17,703 nucleotides of DNA from Candidatus Methylomirabilota bacterium (GCA_023249165.1 JAHFDE010000029.1:1-17703), one strand, 5' to 3'; positions 7,429 to 14,810 are shown, counted from the first letter of the stretch. Numbers and translations: made by a program. The notes: generated by a model from the sequence alone, not told the origin.

Positions 7429-7731
7429 CTACTGTTGTCCCGAAACGGGCTCGGCCGGCGCCGTTTTCGGTGGCTCTGCCGGGATGACCGAGGCAGGCCC
7501 TCGTCTGGTAGCGTAGATCGTGAGGATGACCGAGGTGACCATGAAGAGGGCAGCAATGGCGGCGGTCAGCCGGTGGAGAAAGGTGGTCGGCCCCCGACCG
7601 CCGAAGACGGTCTGAGAGGACCCCCCACCAAAGGCTGCGCCAATGTCTGAACCCTTCCCGGTCTGGACCAGTATCACCCCGATCAGGGCCAACGCCAGCA
7701 CGATATGGACAGCGACCAGAATTGTGTGCAT
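7429..7731 (-). CDS. secG: Protein translocase subunit SecG
   Basis: SecG is the small accessory subunit of the SecYEG export channel in the inner membrane. The 100-residue protein has two hydrophobic segments (about 4-22 and 53-72). The conserved linker carries VILVQTGKGSDIGAAFGGGSSQTVFGGRG, split by no gap, and HRLTAAIAALF starts the second helix. The tail is Pro/Ala-rich, as often seen. GGAGGTGCT places a good ribosome site before the ATG. A position after tpiA in a gap-pgk-tpiA-secG run is common in many bacteria. The binding-protein gene starts 52 nt downstream. Confidence 0.95.
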   Translation of the reverse strand: MHTILVAVHIVLALALIGVILVQTGKGSDIGAAFGGGSSQTVFGGRGPTTFLHRLTAAIAALFMVTSVILTIYATRRGPASVIPAEPPKTAPAEPVSGQQ

Positions 7732-7739
7732 AGCACCTC

Positions 7740-7847
7740 CGTTGTCCGATGACCGCTATTCGATGACCGATCACCGTTGTCCGATGACCGTAAGGAACGA
7801 AAGAGGGTTCCGGTACTCTGTCATCGGTCGTCGGTCAACGGTGAACT
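7740..7847. repeat. Paired inverted heptamer arrays in the tpiA/secG spacer
   Basis: Left arm (plus strand, 7740-7788): CGTTGTC, CGATGAC, CGCTATT, CGATGAC, CGATCAC, CGTTGTC, CGATGAC, all in one 7-bp register. Right arm (7820-7847): GTCATCG, GTCGTCG, GTCAACG, GTGAACT. GTCATCG is the exact reverse complement of CGATGAC, so the arms can pair as an imperfect, register-slippable hairpin around a 31-nt centre. The tpiA stop codon (7835-7837) and its last three codons lie inside the right arm. The left arm ends 8 nt from the secG start. Confidence 0.85.
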
Positions 7848-8599
7848 TTTTCGAAGTGGACAATACGGGCAAAGGCATCAGGCTTCAGGCTTGCCCCTCC
7901 GACGAGCACCCCATCGATATCCGGCTCGGCCATCAGCGCATCGATATTATCGGGTTTGACGCTCCCCCCGTAGAGGATTCGGACTGCCAGGCCCGCTGCC
8001 TCCCCCCAGAGCTCCCCCAACTGCTTCCGGATAAAGGCGTGAACCGTTGCCGCCTGCTCCGGGGTGGCGGTGTGCCCGGTTCCAATCGCCCAGACCGGCT
8101 CATACGCCACAACGGTCCCTTCCCCCGCCTGCGGAGGGATGTCACTCAGCCCTCCTCGGAGCTGCCCCTCGACCACCGGAAACGTGCGACCCTCCTCGCG
8201 CTCCGCAAATGTCTCGCCCACACAGAGGATGGGGGCGAGGTGGTGCCGGAGGGCTGCCCTGACCTTCCGGTTGATGTTGAGGTCAGTCTCACCGAAGTAC
8301 TGTCTTCGCTCGGAGTGCCCCAAGATGACGTAGTGGCAGCCGAGGTCCGTCAGCATCACCGGCGAGACCTCGCCGGTATACGCCCCCTCCCCTTCCCAGT
8401 GCATGTTCTGCGCCCCGAGAACGATCCGTGAGCCCTGCAGTGTCTCGGCCACTACCTGTATTGCGGTAAAGGGGGGGCAAACCACCACGTCGACCCCGGC
8501 GATCTCTGCTAGCAGCGCCCGCAGCCGCTCGACGAGGGCCACGGCCTGAGCCGTGGTCTGGTACATCTTCCAGTTGCCGACAATCAACGGCTTCCGCAC
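7835..8599 (-). CDS. tpiA: Triosephosphate isomerase
   Basis: TpiA interconverts dihydroxyacetone phosphate and glyceraldehyde 3-phosphate in the cytoplasm. The 254-residue protein has all catalytic residues: N9 and K11 (VGNWKMY), H95 (ILGHSERR) and E167 (AYEPVWAIGTG). The phosphate-binding YGGSVKPDN is near residue 212, and GVLVGGASL closes the barrel. The start codon is GTG, with GGGG placed 5 nt upstream. It is third in the glycolytic run after gap and pgk. The C-terminal VHR and stop codon are encoded by the heptamer array of the next spacer. Confidence 0.97.
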   Translation of the reverse strand: MRKPLIVGNWKMYQTTAQAVALVERLRALLAEIAGVDVVVCPPFTAIQVVAETLQGSRIVLGAQNMHWEGEGAYTGEVSPVMLTDLGCHYVILGHSERRQYFGETDLNINRKVRAALRHHLAPILCVGETFAEREEGRTFPVVEGQLRGGLSDIPPQAGEGTVVAYEPVWAIGTGHTATPEQAATVHAFIRKQLGELWGEAAGLAVRILYGGSVKPDNIDALMAEPDIDGVLVGGASLKPDAFARIVHFEKVHR

Positions 8600-8607
8600 A
8601 TCAACCC

Positions 8608-8706
8608 CAGCGGTCAGCGATCAAGAAACAGCAGTCAGCAGTCCGCTGTCAGCAGTCAGCAACCTGTATCCGGGAGAGCTGATAGCTGATTGCCGACAGC
8701 TGACAG
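8608..8706. repeat. Paired inverted heptamer arrays in the pgk/tpiA spacer
   Basis: Left arm (plus strand, 8608-8663): CAGCGGT, CAGCGAT, CAAGAAA, CAGCAGT, CAGCAGT, CCGCTGT, CAGCAGT, CAGCAAC. Right arm (8677-8704): AGCTGAT, AGCTGAT, TGCCGAC, AGCTGAC, then AGC. The right arm's complement reads GTCAGCT, matching the GTCAGCA phase of the left arm, so the arms are inverted around a 13-nt centre. The right arm ends 2 nt from the pgk stop codon, and the left arm begins 8 nt from the tpiA start. The same words appear in the proA/nadD spacer. Confidence 0.85.
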
Positions 8707-8708
8707 CT

Positions 8709-9896
8709 TTACTTCTTGTCGGTTAATGCGGCGATCCCGGGCAGTTCCTTCCCCTCCAGAAACTCGAGCGAGGCCCCGCCTCCCGTCGAGATATGGGTCA
8801 TCTTGTCCGCCACCCCTGCCCGGGTGACTGCCGCCGCAGTGTCCCCCCCGCCGATGATTGAAGTCGCCCCACTGGACGCGATGGCCGCCGCGATGGCCCA
8901 GGTCCCCTCATGAAAGGGAGGAACCTCAAAGACCCCCATGGGTCCGTTCCAGAGGATCGTGCGCGCCCCCCGGATGACGACGGCAAAGGCCTCCCGCGTC
9001 TTGGGGCCGATGTCGAGTGCCATCCACCCCTCGGGGATCTCGGGACCGTCCACCACGCGGGTCGGAGGATTCGGCTGAATCCGCTCCGCAACGACATGGT
9101 CGGACGCAGGCAGGAAGGCGACCTTTGCCGCCCGGGCCGCCTTCATCGTCTCGCGGGCAACCGCCAGCTTGTCTTCCTCCACCAGGGAACTTCCCACCGA
9201 ACACCCGACCGCCTTCAAGAAGGTGTACGCCATCGCCCCGCCCAGGAGGAACGTATCCACCTTCCCGATAAGATTCTGGAGGACGCCGATCTTGTCCGAG
9301 ACCTTGGCCCCTCCCAGCACCGCCACGAAGGGGTGCTCCGGCGCGGTGAGGAGTTTGCCGAGGTGTTCGACCTCCCTTCTCAGGAGGAAACCGGCCGCGG
9401 CCACGGGGACAAAACGGGTGATGCCAGCCGTCGAGGCATGGGCGCGGTGCGCAGCGCCAAAGGCGTCGTTGACATACACATCGCACAGCCCCGCGAGCGC
9501 CCGGGAGAACTCCGCTCCATTCTGCTCCTCCTCCGGGTGGAAGCGCAGGTTCTCCAAGAGGAGGACCTCGCCCGCGCTGAGCTTTGCGACCGCTTCGTGC
9601 ACTGTCTCCCCAACACAATCCTCGGCCATCCCAACGGGCTCCCCGAGCAGCGCCGACAGACGTACCGCGACCGGTCTGAGGGACAGCTCGGGTGAGGGTT
9701 TGCCCTTGGGCCGACCGAGGTGGGAGCAGAGGATCACCCTCGCCTTCTGATGGCGCGCGTACCGGATCGTGGAGAGAGTCTCGCGGATCCGGGTATCATC
9801 GGTCACGCGGCCCTGCTCCAACGGGACGTTGAAGTCCACCCGGATCAGCACCCGCTTGTTGGCCAACGACACCTCGTCGATACACACCTTGTTCAT
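8709..9896 (-). CDS. pgk: Phosphoglycerate kinase
   Basis: Pgk transfers phosphate from 1,3-bisphosphoglycerate to ADP, the first ATP-yielding step of lower glycolysis. The 395-residue protein has the substrate-binding RVDFNVP (19-25) and SHLGRPKG (58-65). It also has LLLENLRFHPEE, the domain hinge region and the nucleotide-binding GGGDTAAAV near 349-357. Length is normal for bacteria (about 390-400). The start fits the family alignment, but no Shine-Dalgarno sequence precedes this ATG. A heptamer array begins only 7 nt upstream, where the ribosome site would be expected. It lies 142 nt downstream of gap in the same operon-like run. Confidence 0.97.
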   Translation of the reverse strand: MNKVCIDEVSLANKRVLIRVDFNVPLEQGRVTDDTRIRETLSTIRYARHQKARVILCSHLGRPKGKPSPELSLRPVAVRLSALLGEPVGMAEDCVGETVHEAVAKLSAGEVLLLENLRFHPEEEQNGAEFSRALAGLCDVYVNDAFGAAHRAHASTAGITRFVPVAAAGFLLRREVEHLGKLLTAPEHPFVAVLGGAKVSDKIGVLQNLIGKVDTFLLGGAMAYTFLKAVGCSVGSSLVEEDKLAVARETMKAARAAKVAFLPASDHVVAERIQPNPPTRVVDGPEIPEGWMALDIGPKTREAFAVVIRGARTILWNGPMGVFEVPPFHEGTWAIAAAIASSGATSIIGGGDTAAAVTRAGVADKMTHISTGGGASLEFLEGKELPGIAALTDKK

Positions 9897-9902
9897 GTGA
9901 GC

Positions 9903-10018
9903 GTCCGATGTCCGAGGTCCAATGTCTGGTTCATGGTTCAGAGTTCATAGTTCAGGGACGGGAGGATGAAAGTGCCACCCTGCCGTAAGTTCGAAGCCCT
10001 GAACCCTCAACCATGAAC
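9903..10018. repeat. Paired inverted heptamer arrays in the gap/pgk spacer, with two word families
   Basis: The plus strand starts with GTCCGAT, GTCCGAG, GTCCAAT and a partial GTCTG (9903-9928). It then changes word to GTTCATG, GTTCAGA, GTTCATA, GTTCAGG (9929-9956). After a 41-nt centre, CCTGAAC, CCTCAAC, CATGAAC (9998-10018) form the opposite arm. CCTGAAC and CATGAAC are exact complements of GTTCAGG and GTTCATG. The left end is 7 nt from the pgk ATG. The GTTCATG family recurs in the rplU/rpmA spacer. Confidence 0.87.
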
Positions 10019-10020
10019 GC

Positions 10021-10038
10021 GGTCGTCCGTAGACGACC
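10021..10038 (-). other. Perfect hairpin directly after the gap stop codon
   Basis: GGTCGTC (10021-10027) and GACGACC (10032-10038) form a perfect 7-bp stem with a 4-nt loop, touching the gap TGA at 10039-10041. No T-run follows on the minus strand, so a standard intrinsic terminator is not supported. It could stabilise the gap mRNA 3' end or serve as a processing site. Confidence 0.6.
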
Positions 10039-11043
10039 TCAGCGGGACGCCATGTACTTGATCAGATCGCGCAGCCGGCAGGAGTATCCCCACTCGTTGT
10101 CATACCAGGCCAAGACCTTCACCAGGGTGCCGTCGATCACCGAGGTGGAGGCGCCATCCACGATGGCAGAATGCGGGTCATGGATGAAATCAACGGAGAC
10201 CAGGGGTTCCTCCGTATACTCCATGAGCCCCTGGAGCTCCCCCGCGGCCGCCTTCCTAAAGGCCTGGTTCACCTCCCCCTCCGACGTCACCCGTTCGACC
10301 TCAGCGACGAGATCGATCAGCGATACATTCGCGGTGGGGACACGGATGGCGATCCCATGGAGTTTCCCCTGCAGTTCAGGCAAGACCAACCCGACGGCTT
10401 TGGCCGCCCCCGTCGTGGTCGGGATCTGAGAGAGGGCTGCCGCCCGGGCCCGCCTGAGATCCTTGTGGGGAAGGTCGAGGAGCTGCTGATCATTGGTGTA
10501 GGAGTGAATGGTCGTCATGAACCCATGCTTGATGCGGAAGTGCTCGTGCAGCACCTTGGCCACCGGTGCGATGCAGTTGGTCGTGCAGGAGGCATTAGAG
10601 ATGACGTGGTGCTTCTGGCGGTCGTACATCTTCTCGTTCACCCCGAGGACGATGGTGATGTCAGGGCCTTTGGCCGGCGCAGAGATGATCACCTTCTTCG
10701 CGCCGGCCTGCAGGTGCTTGGCGGCACTCTCCCGATCGGTGAAGCGCCCCGTGGACTCCACGACGTACTCCACCCCTAGCTCCTTCCACGGCAGGCCGGC
10801 CGGATCCTTGATGGACAGGACCTTGATCGCCTTGCCGTTCACCAGGATGGCGTCGTCTTTCGCCTCGACCTGGGCGGTGAGCCTCCCGAGGATCGAGTCG
10901 TACTTCAGCAGGTGGGCGAGGGTTTTGGCATCGGTGATGTCGTTCACCGCGACACATTCCAACGCCGCGTCCCGAAAGGATGCCCGGTACAGGTTCCGCC
11001 CGATCCGCCCGAAGCCGTTGATTCCAAAGCGAATGGCCACCAT
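10039..11043 (-). CDS. gap: Glyceraldehyde-3-phosphate dehydrogenase, type I
   Basis: Gap oxidises glyceraldehyde 3-phosphate to 1,3-bisphosphoglycerate with reduction of NAD. The 334-residue protein has the Rossmann motif INGFGRIGRN (8-17) and the nucleophile C153 in SNASCTTNC. LLDLPHKDLRRARAA follows (the usual region for phosphate contact), and WYDNEWGYSCR is near the C-terminus. Asp35 after the second strand (VND) suggests preference for NAD over NADP. The ATG at 11041-11043 has an almost ideal AAGGAGG ribosome site; an in-frame start 14 codons upstream lacks one and was rejected. A sigma70-type promoter lies about 70 bp upstream. It is the first gene of the gap-pgk-tpiA-secG run. Confidence 0.97.
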   Translation of the reverse strand: MVAIRFGINGFGRIGRNLYRASFRDAALECVAVNDITDAKTLAHLLKYDSILGRLTAQVEAKDDAILVNGKAIKVLSIKDPAGLPWKELGVEYVVESTGRFTDRESAAKHLQAGAKKVIISAPAKGPDITIVLGVNEKMYDRQKHHVISNASCTTNCIAPVAKVLHEHFRIKHGFMTTIHSYTNDQQLLDLPHKDLRRARAAALSQIPTTTGAAKAVGLVLPELQGKLHGIAIRVPTANVSLIDLVAEVERVTSEGEVNQAFRKAAAGELQGLMEYTEEPLVSVDFIHDPHSAIVDGASTSVIDGTLVKVLAWYDNEWGYSCRLRDLIKYMASR

Positions 11044-11112
11044 CGTCCTCCTTATCCTCGTTCCCGCGCGAGCGCGACATGTCACTCGGGACGATCTGAA
11101 AAAGCCTCATCC

Positions 11113-11141
11113 ATGATAGGGGCCGCGCGCTGGGAAGTCAA
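11113..11141 (-). promoter_or_regulatory. Sigma70-type promoter for the gap-pgk-tpiA run
   Basis: On the minus strand TTGACT (11136-11141) and TATCAT (11113-11118) are spaced by exactly 17 bp, each matching the consensus at 5 of 6 positions. It begins 3 nt after the comF stop codon. The predicted leader is about 60 nt and ends with the AAGGAGG of gap. Confidence 0.7.
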
Positions 11142-11143
11142 CC

Positions 11144-11953
11144 TCACAGCGTCCGCGCCAGCGTGTAGACGAGGACCGTGCGGGCCCCAGCCTTCATCAA
11201 GACCTTGGCGCACTCATTGACCGTCGCGCCGGTCGTGAGGACATCATCCACGAGGAGGAGGGATCGGCCCTCGACCCTTACCGGATCCCGGACGGCGAAG
11301 GCCCCGCGGACATTCCGCGCGCGGTCCCGCGCCTTCCCAGCCTGCGGCGGGGTGGGGCGGACGCGCTCTACGGTCCTCCGGAGGACTGGCCGATGGAGAC
11401 GCTTGCCGACTACCCTGGCCAGGATATCAGCCTGGTTGAACCCTCGCTCTCGCTCTCGTCCTCGATGGAGGGGAACCGGCACAACCGCGTCGATGGCGCG
11501 CCCATCAAAGAGATCGGCGACTCGCGTCGCCATGAGGCGCCCCAGATGGGCCCCCAGGGCGATTCGTCGACCGTGTTTGAACAGGAGGAGGATCTCCCGG
11601 AGGGGATCGTCCCGGGCATAGAGAACGGCGGACCGGGCGAGAAGGTACTGGGGCGCCCGGGTCCGACACGCCTGGCAACGGTGCGAGGGGGGATGGGCGA
11701 GGGGACTGCCCCAGAAGGGGCGCCCGCACCGGGGACAGAAGGGGGCTTCGAGAATCCGGATCCCTCCCCAGCAGGCGCCGCAGACGACCGATCGGGATCC
11801 AATGCCGAGCGGGCCCTGACAGACGGCACACCAGGCCGGGAGCAGGAGCCGGAGGAGGGCAAAATAGAGTTCCGAGCCCCAGCGCTTGAAGCGGCCGCGC
11901 GTCTCGACCGAGCGACTCGACTGGGCTTGCGGAAGTTTCGACGAGGTCCTCAT
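11144..11953 (-). CDS. comF: ComF family protein (zinc-ribbon plus phosphoribosyltransferase domain)
   Basis: ComF-type proteins are linked to DNA uptake in competent bacteria; their exact biochemical role is unsettled. From the ATG at 11951-11953 the protein has 269 residues. Cysteine pairs C42/C45, C58/C61, C73/C76 and C93/C96 suggest metal-binding ribbons. A type I phosphoribosyltransferase domain follows, with the PRPP loop LLLVDDVLTTGAT (232-244) and RGFNQADILAR (170-180). A GTG at 11993-11995 would add 14 residues but has no ribosome site, so the ATG is preferred with moderate confidence. No other competence genes are in view. It lies 75 nt downstream of the DksA-like gene. Confidence 0.9.
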   Translation of the reverse strand: MRTSSKLPQAQSSRSVETRGRFKRWGSELYFALLRLLLPAWCAVCQGPLGIGSRSVVCGACWGGIRILEAPFCPRCGRPFWGSPLAHPPSHRCQACRTRAPQYLLARSAVLYARDDPLREILLLFKHGRRIALGAHLGRLMATRVADLFDGRAIDAVVPVPLHRGRERERGFNQADILARVVGKRLHRPVLRRTVERVRPTPPQAGKARDRARNVRGAFAVRDPVRVEGRSLLLVDDVLTTGATVNECAKVLMKAGARTVLVYTLARTL

Positions 11954-12028
11954 GCCGTGCCCCGCGCCGAAGGACGCTGGCGACGACGACCTCACACCGA
12001 AGGGCGAAGATGGCCGGAGGAAAGCGCC

Positions 12029-12373
12029 TTACCGACGTTCCTCCTCCTCCTGGCAAGCAATGCAGAACTCAGCAAAGGGGAGGGCTTCCAGGCGCTTGAT
12101 GGCGATCTCTTCCCCGCACTTCTCGCACGTGCCGTACGTCCGGAGGCGGATCTTCTCCAGAGCGGCGTCCACCTGGCGCAAGAGCCGCCGTTCCGCATCA
12201 CCCAGGGAAAGCAGGAACTCCTTGGTGTACGCGCTCGCTGCCTGGTCAGCCAGGTCCAACGTCCCTCCCTCCGTCTCGAACCTGGTGGCATTGCGCGAAC
12301 GGACCCCGCTCACGAGCCCCTTCCGCTTTTCCAGGAGCCATTTCTCAAGTTCCTTGAGCTTCGACGCCCTCAT
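12029..12373 (-). CDS. DksA/TraR-family zinc-finger transcriptional regulator (short form)
   Basis: Members of this family enter the RNA polymerase secondary channel and modulate initiation, often with ppGpp. The 114-residue protein has a coiled-coil region (about 1-75). It also has a DxxDxA tip (D40, D43, A45), as in DksA, and a C-terminal four-cysteine zinc finger (C83, C86, C104, C107; TYGTCEKCGEEI and FCIAC). It is shorter than E. coli DksA (151), so I do not assign the dksA symbol. The ATG directly follows the rsfS stop codon with no gap, and a GAGG site lies 4 nt upstream, indicating coupling to rsfS. Confidence 0.92.
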   Translation of the reverse strand: MRASKLKELEKWLLEKRKGLVSGVRSRNATRFETEGGTLDLADQAASAYTKEFLLSLGDAERRLLRQVDAALEKIRLRTYGTCEKCGEEIAIKRLEALPFAEFCIACQEEEERR

Positions 12374-12727
12374 CTAGCCTCGGTACTCCCGCTGGGGTGC
12401 ATCACCCCAGAGCCACTCCAGATTGTAGTAACGCCGCGTTTCTGCGTCGAAAATATGGATGATGAGATCATGGTAGTCAAGCAAAATCCACCGCGCCTCT
12501 GGATACCCTTCCCGGTGATGCATCCGGACCTGCGCCTTCTCGAGGCACTCCCCGATGTGATCGGCAATGGCACGGACGTGCCGGTTGGAATCGGCACTGC
12601 AGATCAGAAAATGATCTGCAAGGCTCGAGATCCCCCGAAGGTCCAGGATGACAGGATTGTGCGCCTTGACCTCCCAGGCTGCCTGCGCTGCCAGATCGAC
12701 CAGTCGCTCCGGATCTATTCTTCCCAT
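12374..12727 (-). CDS. rsfS: Ribosomal silencing factor RsfS
   Basis: RsfS binds protein L14 on the large ribosomal subunit and blocks subunit joining when nutrients are scarce. The 117-residue protein has the family features VKAHNPVILDLRGISSLADHFLICS (20-44, interrupted by no gap), SNRHVRAIAD and EGYPEARWILLDYHDLIIHIF (73-93). Length is normal (about 105-130). The ATG lies inside the end of nadD (13-nt overlap), so the two are translationally coupled. A GGAGG abuts the ATG with no spacing; a GGGGAG about 12 nt upstream may be the functional site. nadD-rsfS is a common pair. Confidence 0.95.
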   Translation of the reverse strand: MGRIDPERLVDLAAQAAWEVKAHNPVILDLRGISSLADHFLICSADSNRHVRAIADHIGECLEKAQVRMHHREGYPEARWILLDYHDLIIHIFDAETRRYYNLEWLWGDAPQREYRG

Positions 12728-13449
12728 CCTCCAAGCAGGCTCCCCTGGACCCCCTCTCTGGCCGCCTCTTGCCGCTCTTGATAGAGTCTGTTCTTGCTCA
12801 TGTACGCGGCCACGGTGTCGGGGACCAGGAACCGGATGCTTCGCCCCTCCTCCACGAGCTGTCGGATCTCGGTCGAGGAGATATCCAGCGACACCACCTC
12901 CACCAGCAGAACCAGCCCCGGGACCAGCCCCCGGCGACTCAGGTCCGGAGTCACCTCTGCAATCTTCAGGTATTTGAACTGAGGGTTGCCGAGCTGTCGG
13001 CGCTGCTGAGGCGTCAGGGTCTCTTCTACCTCGTCGAGACGCCAGCCGGGTCGGGCGGTCACGACGACCTGGGCTAGGCGCAAGATCTCCTTCACCTCCT
13101 TCCAGGTGCTCATCTCCAGAAAGGTATCCACCCCCATGATGAACCACAGGTGGGTCTCCGGGCCGCACAGCGTGAGCAGCTCTCGCAGAGTCTCCACCGA
13201 GTAGGATCGGCCTGGTCGGTTGATTTCGATGGGGGAGACGCTGAAGTACGGGGTAAAGACCGTGGCCAACGAGACCATCTCATAGCGATGGATGGGTGCC
13301 GCCACGTCATGGTCTGTCTTATGGGGAGGACGGGCCGCCGGGACAAAGATGATGTGATCGAGGCCGAAGGCCCAGTAGATCTCCTCGGCCGCCCGCAGAT
13401 GACCGAGGTGGATCGGATCAAACGTTCCCCCCATGACGCCGATACGCAT
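12715..13449 (-). CDS. nadD: Nicotinate-mononucleotide adenylyltransferase
   Basis: NadD adenylates nicotinate mononucleotide to deamido-NAD, a late step of NAD synthesis. The 244-residue protein has the nucleotidyltransferase motif GGTFDPIHLGH (7-17, with H14 and H17 of HxGH), PAARPPHK (37-44), and ISSTEIR (190-196) with R196 for phosphate binding. It extends about 20 residues beyond most NadD proteins (tail near 225-244, within the region that overlaps rsfS). The ATG is preceded by GAGG at 8 nt. The spacer to proA contains paired heptamer arrays. Confidence 0.96.
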   Translation of the reverse strand: MRIGVMGGTFDPIHLGHLRAAEEIYWAFGLDHIIFVPAARPPHKTDHDVAAPIHRYEMVSLATVFTPYFSVSPIEINRPGRSYSVETLRELLTLCGPETHLWFIMGVDTFLEMSTWKEVKEILRLAQVVVTARPGWRLDEVEETLTPQQRRQLGNPQFKYLKIAEVTPDLSRRGLVPGLVLLVEVVSLDISSTEIRQLVEEGRSIRFLVPDTVAAYMSKNRLYQERQEAAREGVQGSLLGGWEE

Positions 13450-13461
13450 GCTTAAAGCCTC

Positions 13462-13550
13462 GCAGTCAGCTGTCCGCAGTCAGCCATCAGCATACCGAGG
13501 GATTGGCCCCGCTCTCCAGGGCCGACTGCTGACCGCTGATAGCTGACAGC
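13462..13550. repeat. Paired inverted heptamer arrays in the proA/nadD spacer
   Basis: Left arm (plus strand, 13462-13496): GCAGTCA, GCTGTCC, GCAGTCA, GCCATCA, GCATACC. Right arm (13523-13550): CGACTGC, TGACCGC, TGATAGC, TGACAGC. The complement of TGACAGC is GCTGTCA, so the arms are inverted. Between them GGCCC (13505-13509) and GGGCC (13519-13523) add a short GC-rich stem at the tip of the possible hairpin. The right arm ends 3 nt from the proA stop codon, and the left arm starts 12 nt from the nadD ATG. The words match the pgk/tpiA spacer nearly 5 kb away. Confidence 0.87.
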
Positions 13551-13553
13551 TGG

Positions 13554-14810
13554 TCAACAGCGAGAGTCACGGACCTGGCCCTCGCCGAGCACGATGAATT
13601 TCGTACAGGTAAGTTCCTTGAGTCCCATCGGGCCTCTGGCGTGAAGCTTTTGCGTACTGATGCCGATCTCCGCCCCTAACCCGAATTCCCCCCCGTCGGC
13701 AAACCGGGTCGAGGCGTTGACGAAAACGACCCCGGCATCCACCTCGCGCAGGAAGCGCTGCGCGCGACCATAGTCGCTCGTCACGATCCCCTCCGCCAGG
13801 CCAGAGCCGTACCGGTCGATGTGCGCCACCGCCTCCTCAAAGGAGTCCACGACCTTGATAGACAGGATCAGGTCGAGATACTCGGTCTCCCAATCGGTCT
13901 CGGTGGCCTCGCCAATATGGGGCAGGACCGCCCGCGTTCTTGGGCAACCTTTGAGTTCGACCCCCGCCGCCGCGAGGCGCGGAGCCACCTTGGGCAGGAA
14001 CCCGCGCGCCACCTCCCCGTGCACCAGCAGCGTCTCGACGGCGTTACAGACCCCCGGCCGCTCCACCTTGGCGTTATAGACCACGTCCTCGGCCATAGGG
14101 AGATCGGCCGCTGCGTCCACGTAGATATGACAGAGCCCCTTCTCGTGGGCGATCACGGGGATGGTCGACGCCTCCTTGACCGTCCGGACCAGCTCCTCCC
14201 CGCCCCGGGGGATCACCAGATCGATGAATCGATCCAGCTTGAGGAGGGCGTGCACCGCCGCCCGATCGGTCGTCGCCACGATCCCGACGGCCCCCTTCGC
14301 GAGGCCCGCGGTCTCGGCACAGCTCGTGAGCACCGCCGCGATGGCCGTATTGGACCGGATCGCCTCCGAGCCGCCGCGTAGGAGGACCGCGTTGCCGGCC
14401 TTGAGGCACAGTCCGGTCACATCGGCGGTCACATTGGGCCGGGACTCGTAGATGACGGCGATCACGCCCAGAGGGACTCGCATGCGACCCACCCAGAGGC
14501 CGTTGGGGCGGCGCTCCATGCCGGTCACCTCCCCCACGGGATCGGGAAGAACCGCTATCTCCTCGAGCCCTCGCGCCATCGCCCGGACCCGGTCGGTGTT
14601 CAATCTGAGCCGATCGAGAAAGGCGGGCGGGTGCCCCCGGCCCTCCGCGGCGGCCAGGTCAGCCGCGTTCGCCGTGAGGATCTCCTCCCGGCGATCGAGC
14701 AGCCCCTGAGCCATCGCCCTCAGGGCCCGATTCTTGACCTCCGTCGAGGCGAGCGCCATGGCCCGCGCCGCCTCCCGCGCCTGACGGGCTAACGTCTCCA
14801 CCTCCCTCAA
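13554..14810 (-). CDS. proA: Gamma-glutamyl phosphate reductase
   Basis: ProA reduces gamma-glutamyl phosphate to glutamate semialdehyde, the second step of proline synthesis. The 418-residue protein has the ALDH-type fold with PLGVIAVIYESRPNVTADV (113-131), LKAGNAVLLRGGSEA (136-150), and the catalytic C255 in RPGVCNAVETLLVH. FGLGAEIGISTQKLHARGPMG near the C-terminus completes the family pattern. The start is probably TTG (14808-14810): it overlaps the proB TGA in a TTGA junction, and GGAGGGG lies upstream. A GTG three codons in is an alternative. proB and proA form the usual pair. Confidence 0.96.
   Translation of the reverse strand: MREVETLARQAREAARAMALASTEVKNRALRAMAQGLLDRREEILTANAADLAAAEGRGHPPAFLDRLRLNTDRVRAMARGLEEIAVLPDPVGEVTGMERRPNGLWVGRMRVPLGVIAVIYESRPNVTADVTGLCLKAGNAVLLRGGSEAIRSNTAIAAVLTSCAETAGLAKGAVGIVATTDRAAVHALLKLDRFIDLVIPRGGEELVRTVKEASTIPVIAHEKGLCHIYVDAAADLPMAEDVVYNAKVERPGVCNAVETLLVHGEVARGFLPKVAPRLAAAGVELKGCPRTRAVLPHIGEATETDWETEYLDLILSIKVVDSFEEAVAHIDRYGSGLAEGIVTSDYGRAQRFLREVDAGVVFVNASTRFADGGEFGLGAEIGISTQKLHARGPMGLKELTCTKFIVLGEGQVRDSRC

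Noticed and set aside
7377..7556. N-terminal extension of the solute-binding protein
   Set aside because: The extra 60 codons overlap the 3' end of secG in another frame and are Ser/Arg/Pro-rich. The hydrophobic signal segment starts at the ATG at 7376.
7811..7838. TTGACC (-35-like) in the tpiA/secG spacer as a secG promoter
   Set aside because: The hexamer 17 bp further on (TACCGG) is a poor -10, and TTGACC is just one phase of the heptamer array.
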